A DNA stretch of 5,289 bases from an uncultured Candidatus Saccharibacteria bacterium (GTDB taxonomy: Bacteria > Patescibacteriota > Saccharimonadia > Saccharimonadales > UBA4665): NCBI GenBank assembly GCA_937988795.1, contig CALKHY010000072.1, forward strand, positions 1 through 5,289, in the 5' to 3' direction. A program made the position numbers and the translations under genes. The notes under the pieces were generated by a model that was given only the letters and a program-made list of their open reading frames with translations, had not been told where the DNA came from and did not search any database. Positions 1-3,074 of the stretch are shown here, piece by piece (position 1 is the first letter of the stretch; each line of letters opens with the position of its first letter).

Positions 1-546
1 TATAAATGCAGCTCCAAAGCCTATAATCGCATTTACAGCCTCTGCCGCCCTTTCGAAAGGTACTCCAACAGAAGGGCTGTTTTGTGCCTTTGCATCTATG
101 CCGGCTTCATGGTGCCATCTTCGGTATTCACGCAGATAGGGATAGATGGGTTTTGGCGCCACATTGCGCTGGTAAGTACTTTCGTTGACATAAGTAAGCG
201 GGTGATTTGCCATATTGAGGATTCCGGCGCCCTCTTGTTCTAATGCGTTTATGACATCACCTATTTCTGTCCGCACAATGCTCCACAGCTCTGCGAGAGA
301 ACCTACCGGACCCGTCGCACTTTCGCCGAGGTTAAATCCATTGTCTAGGCTCTCTTCACCGTAAGGCGTCTCGATCCCGATAATGGCACTACCTAATTTT
401 TTTAGGTGGGTTTCTTCTCCTCGTTCACCTTTTAGTGTTTGCAGCGTTTGAAAATAGTCGGCGCTAACACTGTGAGATTCTCCGTCGAGCCGTGTGAACG
501 GTTTTTCGAGTTCTACACCAAATGTTTCCTTAATCTTAATTGACAT
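1..546 (-). CDS. GCS2-like (glutamate-cysteine ligase family) carboxylate-amine ligase, C-terminus beyond window
   Basis: The frame is open for 182 codons from the ATG at 546 and runs off the left edge, so only the N-terminal part is present. Residues 9-16 read FGVELEKP, like the start of GCS2-family ligases, where acidic residues bind Mg-ATP. Residues 68-81 (DNGFNLGESATGPV) fit the conserved D..xE.xT.P block. Residues 131-182 contain IYPYLREYRRW, a GID segment and PSVGVPFERAAEAVN, resembling the region before and after the RY and VQV strands of plant-type GshA. Family members join glutamate or another carboxylate to an amine using ATP; the substrate here is unknown. The start is supported by AGGAGA five bases upstream. 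It lies 9 nt after the preceding gene, so co-transcription and probably translational coupling are expected. The family call is motif recognition by eye. It could be a divergent member with a different substrate rather than a true glutathione enzyme. Confidence 0.62.
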   Translation of the reverse strand, partial: MSIKIKETFGVELEKPFTRLDGESHSVSADYFQTLQTLKGERGEETHLKKLGSAIIGIETPYGEESLDNGFNLGESATGPVGSLAELWSIVRTEIGDVINALEQEGAGILNMANHPLTYVNESTYQRNVAPKPIYPYLREYRRWHHEAGIDAKAQNSPSVGVPFERAAEAVNAIIGFGAAFI

Positions 547-551
547 GTTGT

Positions 552-557
552 TCTCCT
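552..557 (-). promoter_or_regulatory. Ribosome binding site of the GCS2-like gene, overlapping the upstream stop codon
   Basis: On the minus strand AGGAGA sits five bases before the ATG at 546. Its first two bases are the last two bases of the TAG stop codon of the preceding gene (556-558). This places a terminating ribosome on the binding site for the next gene and favours coupled expression. It also fixes the ATG at 546 as the start. Confidence 0.8.
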
Positions 558-2454
558 AGATACTGGTAAGTGAATTTAAGAATGCAATGTAGCGATCGCC
601 AAGCGCTTTGCGCAGGACTTCGAGGTCTTCTACGGATCTGGGGTAACGCCCGCTTTGTTCTGTTGCTTTCTGGTAGTGAGCTATCAATGCTTCCATGGTC
701 TGGAAACGTACAGGCCCTGCGGATATTTCTTCAGTACCAATTGTGTAGTATGGCGGCGGGTCTCCTCCGGCGCGCATAGGGATGTTTGTCTGTGTACGAG
801 GTCTTCTCACCCCTGCTTCATCCGTGGGCCAACCTGCATTTGGCAAGATTGCTATGTGTGAATAGTCTCGGTGTTGCCTAATTTTATCTGCTAGGAAGCG
901 TTGGATGGCATTGAATGAATCTTCACCTGCACCACCCCATTTTATGACCGCATCGGGTATGCTTTTTGCCATGGAAGCAGGATAAGCGGTTCCGAATACG
1001 GCAACATGCCCCGCGGCGTAAAGATTGGTGTTTCTCCGACGCGTGTCGACGTTAGTTTCTTGCGCTCCATGTTTGTCTCCACGAGTATAAAGTCGCTGTA
1101 AGGCTCGTAGGGCAACGTCGGTCTCAAGATGCTCTATTTGCATGAAGGATTCGAGTATCGTTTGGCCTAGACGGGTGTTGGACGTGATGTACTCTTCGTC
1201 AACTTCTTCAAAGCTGACGTAGTCAGCCAGTTCTTCGTAAAATTCATTTACAAAACGACGCAGTATATCTGTACTGCGTTGCGCAACTTGGGCTGCTCGA
1301 TCTGGATTAATGGGGTTGACCCGAGAAGAAATCCTCCAGGCATTCAAGACTGTTAATTTAGGGGGTTGAAGTCCAAGTTTAAGGAAATCGCGCATGTGCT
1401 CAAGTGGCGCTACTAGATATGCAGGGAGCCTGCAGTTCGGGTCAGCTTTAGAACCTCCCAGCCCGACCTTAAATTCTATTTGGTAGCCCGGATATATGAC
1501 CGCGCTTAGGTAATCGTTTGCAAGCTGGAGCAGTTCTGCTTCCTTAATGGCTCCCGTGTATGGATTTAGGGCTGCGCGAGCCACTAATTGTGTAGTCTTT
1601 ACTATAGTCTCTGAAACATAACGGGCGAGCTCGTCTGGTGACATGCTCGGGTCTGTTGTTAGCAAGATATCGGTTAGCCTTGCTTGTATAACATCATAAA
1701 CAACGTTTTTTGCCGCGTTATGTCGGCGCTTGAACCGTCCATCAACCTGCGGCATGTTTCGGGATATAGTATTTACAAGATCAACCTTGTGCGATGACAA
1801 GGCCATTTTATCTGCAAGATATTTTGATAATCTTATATGCCCGGCTGCATAGGCTTGGTTCAAGAGCGATAGATTCATGGTCGCTACCTGACTTCCGATA
1901 TCTTGATCAATGGCTGCTCGTTGTTGTTCGAGCTTGGCTATTCTTTGTTTTGTCTTCTCGTGGTGGTTCCGGGCAACAGCCAGCAGATCCATATAATCTA
2001 CGGGCTCTTGGTCGGGTCGCTTAATGGAGGCGAGAACATCGGCTACTGACATTTCGTCTGTCAATTCTACCCCCCACTCATCCTTTATGAGCCGGGCTAG
2101 TGCTTGCCGCATTGTAATGCCCCGCGAATCCTCGCGTTTAATGGACTCAATGGTTCTTGCAAGCACAACATGTCGTTGACTTTCAGGAATTTTGTGAATA
2201 TTTGATTCCCATTCGACCAGTGACGCAAGCTTGGTAGCATGGCCCTTCTCTTCCTTTAGGGTTGCATCGATCGTCGAGAGGGTTGATCTGAGTGGTTCTG
2301 TTGCACGTGACAGACTTTTCCTGGCTTCTGCAAGGCTGAGCATTACCTTAACATCTGGGTGATGTGCTTCTAGTTCAGCTAGTTGTGTAGCCGCCTGTGC
2401 GTCTTTCGGGGCACGTTTTCTTAGGTCGGCCCACGTGTCTCCAATCTCACGCAC
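556..2454 (-). CDS. Uncharacterised protein, main reading frame; true N-terminus probably further upstream through a frameshift
   Basis: I do not recognise this protein. From the GTG at 2454 it is 632 residues, soluble-looking, with no signal peptide or membrane segment. Residues 1-200 are helical, with heptad-like charged stretches at about 35-75 and 155-195 (coiled-coil candidates). Residues 205-330 are more helix. From about 340 it looks alpha/beta, with PAYLVAPLEHMRDFLKLG (344-361), KLTVLNAW (366-373), HVAVFGTAYPAS (483-494), HIAILPNAGWPTDEAG (533-548) and a Pro/Gly-rich segment at 560-572. Cys341 is the only cysteine. GTG 2454 is a poor start because no Shine-Dalgarno sequence precedes it. 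The same frame stays open to 2556 with protein-like sequence (KIYGVTTVANWQ), bounded by TGA at 2557-2559. A -1 shift at 2520-2524 would join it to the ORF beginning at 2627, giving about 690 residues. It is the first full gene of a leftward unit with the GCS2-like ligase. Confidence 0.75.
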   Translation of the reverse strand: MREIGDTWADLRKRAPKDAQAATQLAELEAHHPDVKVMLSLAEARKSLSRATEPLRSTLSTIDATLKEEKGHATKLASLVEWESNIHKIPESQRHVVLARTIESIKREDSRGITMRQALARLIKDEWGVELTDEMSVADVLASIKRPDQEPVDYMDLLAVARNHHEKTKQRIAKLEQQRAAIDQDIGSQVATMNLSLLNQAYAAGHIRLSKYLADKMALSSHKVDLVNTISRNMPQVDGRFKRRHNAAKNVVYDVIQARLTDILLTTDPSMSPDELARYVSETIVKTTQLVARAALNPYTGAIKEAELLQLANDYLSAVIYPGYQIEFKVGLGGSKADPNCRLPAYLVAPLEHMRDFLKLGLQPPKLTVLNAWRISSRVNPINPDRAAQVAQRSTDILRRFVNEFYEELADYVSFEEVDEEYITSNTRLGQTILESFMQIEHLETDVALRALQRLYTRGDKHGAQETNVDTRRRNTNLYAAGHVAVFGTAYPASMAKSIPDAVIKWGGAGEDSFNAIQRFLADKIRQHRDYSHIAILPNAGWPTDEAGVRRPRTQTNIPMRAGGDPPPYYTIGTEEISAGPVRFQTMEALIAHYQKATEQSGRYPRSVEDLEVLRKALGDRYIAFLNSLTSI

Positions 2455-2507
2455 CTCGGCTTGGCGTGCAGCACTTGCCGCATCAGTCTGCCAGTTTGCT
2501 ACTGTGG

Positions 2508-2627
2508 TTACACCATATATTTTTGCAATTCGGTTAAATCCAGGGAACTTGCCCTCTCAGGAGTAGTCTCCGGGAGATGCGGATTGCCATTCGATAATAA
2601 TCTGTCTATGTTCGTGCCGTCAGTCAT
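2508..2627 (-). CDS. 39-codon ORF, probably the 5' end of the uncharacterised gene split by a frameshift
   Basis: ATG at 2627 opens a 39-codon frame ending in TAA at 2508-2510. It begins MTDGTNIDRLLSNG and ends SLDLTELQKYMV. AAGGTG lies 10 nt upstream, a far better start signal than anything near GTG 2454. The frame overlaps the upstream extension of the long frame. Slipping back one base on the A5 run turns ...LTELQK-YMV-stop into ...LTELQK-IYGVTTVANWQTD, which continues into the long protein. This is best read as the true N-terminus of that protein. Either one A has been lost (mutation or sequencing error), or the ribosome shifts -1 here. A free-standing 39-residue peptide is the less likely alternative. 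Confidence 0.6.
   Translation of the reverse strand: MTDGTNIDRLLSNGNPHLPETTPERASSLDLTELQKYMV
2520..2524 (-). other. Frameshift point: A5 run
   Basis: On the minus strand the zero-frame codons are TTG CAA AAA TAT, with five consecutive A. tRNA-Lys on AAA can re-pair after slipping back one base, because the base before it is also A. Reading then continues ATA TAT GGT GTA. Adding one A to the run has the same effect. No ideal X XXY YYZ heptamer is present, no SD-like stimulator lies 10-14 nt upstream, and downstream there is only a 4-bp hairpin (TGGT/ACCA). An indel is therefore at least as likely as programmed shifting. Confidence 0.5.
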
Positions 2628-2637
2628 AAGATATGAA

Positions 2638-2643
2638 CACCTT
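2638..2643 (-). promoter_or_regulatory. Ribosome binding site for the ATG at 2627
   Basis: AAGGTG on the minus strand lies 10 nt before ATG 2627 and just downstream of the attenuator terminator. It therefore appears only in transcripts that read through. It is the reason for preferring 2627 over GTG 2454 as the start of the long gene. An ATG-TAA start-stop pair (2642-2647) overlaps it. Confidence 0.55.
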
Positions 2644-2648
2644 ACATT

Positions 2649-2671
2649 AAAAGGGCTCCATTTGGGAGCCC
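2649..2671 (-). terminator. Rho-independent terminator (attenuator) in the leader of the leftward unit
   Basis: On the minus strand a perfect 7-bp stem, GGGCTCC/GGAGCCC (2665-2671 with 2653-2659), has a 5-nt loop and is followed directly by TTTT (2649-2652). It lies between the predicted promoter (2785-2813) and the first structural gene, about 125 nt from the expected transcription start. It would stop transcription before the gene unless disrupted. On the plus strand the hairpin has no adjacent T-tract, so it is not a plus-strand terminator. Confidence 0.78.
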
Positions 2672-2727
2672 GGCGGTTTGCTGTTCTTTTTTCAGCTTAA
2701 TTCTTGGCAAACGCTTACCCGAGCTCC
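2665..2727 (-). promoter_or_regulatory. Antiterminator pairing competing with the terminator
   Basis: Minus-strand GGAGCTCGG (2719-2727), the last codons of the leader ORF, can pair with CCGGGCTCC (2665-2673) over 9 bp with one G-U. The second segment contains the whole 5' arm of the terminator stem, so the two structures exclude each other. A ribosome that reaches the leader stop codon (2715-2717) covers the first segment and lets the terminator form. A ribosome stalled earlier leaves it free to form the antiterminator. This matches regions 2, 3 and 4 of classical amino-acid-operon attenuators. Confidence 0.68.
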
Positions 2728-2756
2728 TTCGAGCCGAGCATCACGAGACCAAGAAT
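2700..2756 (-). promoter_or_regulatory. Region 1:2-type leader RNA hairpin
   Basis: Minus-strand ATTCTTGG (2749-2756), spanning codons Ile7-Leu8-Gly9 of the leader peptide, is perfectly complementary to CCAAGAAT (2700-2707) after the leader stop codon. Inside it GGCTC/GAGCT (2731-2735 with 2722-2726, one G-U) forms a small hairpin with loop GAAG. Formation would tie up the antiterminator segment 2719-2727. A ribosome paused on the Ile/Leu codons would break the outer stem and free that segment. Confidence 0.55.
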
Positions 2757-2774
2757 AAGGCTGTTTGTTGACAT
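2715..2774 (-). CDS. Leader peptide of the leftward attenuator (19 aa)
   Basis: ATG at 2774 opens a 19-codon ORF ending in TAA at 2715-2717: MSTNSLILGLVMLGSKELG. Residues 6-13 are LILGLVML. Five of the 19 codons are Leu (CTT, CTT, CTC, CTC, CTC), with single Ile, Val and Met codons. The ATG lies 10 nt after the -10 hexamer, so the mRNA would begin only a few bases before it and translation would be leaderless or nearly so. Its last codons lie on the antiterminator segment, the geometry needed for ribosome position to decide termination. The predicted signal is charging of tRNA-Leu, or aliphatic tRNAs more broadly. The peptide itself probably has no function. The ORF is short, so the call rests on the promoter, ORF and competing hairpins together. 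Confidence 0.62.
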   Translation of the reverse strand: MSTNSLILGLVMLGSKELG

Positions 2775-2778
2775 ATCG

Positions 2779-2811
2779 GACGCAAGTATAAACTGATATC
2801 ATTTTTGCGTC
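2779..2811. repeat. 7-bp inverted repeat spanning the leftward promoter (possible operator)
   Basis: GACGCAA at 2779-2785 is repeated in inverted form as TTGCGTC at 2805-2811, 26 bp centre to centre. One half overlaps the -35 hexamer. The other runs from the last base of the -10 into the start-site region. A dimeric regulator could bind here, but the arms are short and 26 bp is not an integral number of helical turns. Chance is possible. Confidence 0.25.
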
Positions 2812-2813
2812 AA
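2785..2813 (-). promoter_or_regulatory. Sigma70-type promoter of the leftward unit
   Basis: On the minus strand TTGACG (2808-2813) and TATACT (2785-2790) are separated by exactly 17 bp. Each hexamer matches consensus at five of six positions. Transcription should start near 2776-2779, two to five bases before the leader-peptide ATG at 2774. Confidence 0.75.
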
Positions 2814-2843
2814 CATTTTTAAGGGCTTTCGGTCAGTTTTGCC

Positions 2844-2873
2844 TTGACGGATTTGCGGCTTCCTGCATACACT
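2844..2873 (+). promoter_or_regulatory. Sigma70-type promoter of the ilvD-ilvE unit
   Basis: TTGACG (2844-2849) and TACACT (2868-2873) are separated by 18 bp. The -35 hexamer is identical to that of the divergent promoter, whose -35 lies 30 bp away. The -10 matches consensus at four of six positions. Transcription would start near 2880, about five bases before the leader ORF ATG at 2885, and leave a leader of about 195 nt before ilvD. A TATAAA at 3042-3047 has no recognisable -35 and is not preferred. Confidence 0.5.
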
Positions 2874-2884
2874 GTTCGGTAGTT

Positions 2885-2971
2885 ATGCGCGAACTCGTTA
2901 GCAGCATTGTGGAGATTATCGTGGTGACCCTCTTCGGAGGCTGTGCTGCGCGTGTGCAGATTCGCTCGTAA
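2885..2971 (+). CDS. Ile/Val/Leu-rich leader peptide upstream of ilvD (28 aa)
   Basis: ATG at 2885 opens a 28-codon ORF ending in TAA at 2969-2971. Eleven codons are branched-chain: Leu4, Val5, Ile8, Val9, Ile11, Ile12, Val13, Val14, Leu16, Val24 and Ile26. The core reads IVEIIVVTL (residues 8-16, positions 2906-2932) and is followed by FGGCAARVQIRS. The design matches ilv leader peptides such as E. coli IlvL, where ribosomes stall on runs of Ile, Val and Leu codons when the charged tRNAs run short. No clear Shine-Dalgarno sequence precedes the ATG, and the predicted start site is only about five bases upstream, so initiation may be leaderless. Two long inverted-repeat arms (2938-2950 and 2956-2967) lie inside the ORF and pair with segments beyond its stop, so translation must affect folding. 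It overlaps no other gene and directly precedes BCAA genes. Confidence 0.78.
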   Translation: MRELVSSIVEIIVVTLFGGCAARVQIRS

Positions 2972-3020
2972 CACCTCTCATCGCAGCACAGCCTGCGACC
3001 CCCTGAAAGAGCGAATCTGC
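2938..3020 (+). promoter_or_regulatory. Interleaved inverted repeats (pseudoknot-type attenuator candidate) in the ilvD leader
   Basis: Two perfect inverted repeats interlock. A (2938-2950, AGGCTGTGCTGCG) pairs with A' (2982-2994) over 13 bp. B (2956-2967, GCAGATTCGCTC) pairs with B' (3009-3020) over 12 bp. The order A-B-A'-B' with connectors of 5, 14 and 14 nt is an H-type pseudoknot or a pair of competing stems. A' can also fold alone as TCGCAG/CTGCGA (2981-2998, 6-nt loop). A and B lie in the last third of the leader ORF and are masked or exposed according to ribosome position. B' is not followed by a T-tract, so simple intrinsic termination is not evident. Rho-dependent or translational control are alternatives. 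Confidence 0.7.
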
Positions 3021-3022
3021 CA

Positions 3023-3058
3023 AACCTGTTACACTACTACGTATAAAATGTAAGGGTT
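3023..3058 (+). promoter_or_regulatory. Weak hairpin enclosing the purine-rich AAGGG upstream of ilvD
   Basis: AACC (3023-3026) pairs with GGTT (3055-3058), and TTACA (3029-3033) pairs with TGTAA (3049-3053), across a 2x1 internal loop with a 15-nt terminal loop. The 3' strand contains AAGGG (3052-3056), the most SD-like sequence before ilvD, but this is 18 nt from ATG 3075. The nearer GGA at 3065-3067 is weak. The hairpin may influence ribosome access. It could also be chance in an A/T-rich stretch. Confidence 0.25.
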
Positions 3059-3074
3059 ATCCACGGACAATGCG

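Noticed and set aside
2653..2692. Plus-strand terminator reading of the GGGCTCC/GGAGCCC hairpin
   Set aside because: On the plus strand the T-run (2687-2692) begins about 15 nt after the stem. On the minus strand TTTT follows immediately, so the minus assignment is preferred.
2461..2700. 79-codon plus-strand ORF opposite the leftward leader
   Set aside because: It overlaps the attenuator and the 5' end of the minus-strand gene, has no promoter or SD, and its protein is low in recognisable features.
2768..2802. Plus-strand TTGACA as an ilvD promoter -35
   Set aside because: No acceptable -10 at 16-18 bp. TATAAA is at only 13 bp and TATCAT at 23 bp. The TTGACG/TACACT pair further downstream fits better.
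3042..3047. TATAAA as a proximal ilvD promoter -10
   Set aside because: No -35-like hexamer lies 16-18 bp upstream and there is no extended -10 TG. It would also bypass the conserved-looking leader.
3057..3065. TTATCCACG, one base from a DnaA box
   Set aside because: It is a single isolated near-match next to an amino-acid operon, with no second box or AT-rich unwinding region, so it is most likely chance.
2628..3074. T-box, tRNA or known riboswitch in the 447-bp control region
   Set aside because: I saw no T-box sequence, no tRNA T-arm or acceptor pairing, and no core of a riboswitch class I know. The structures are explained better by leader-peptide attenuation.
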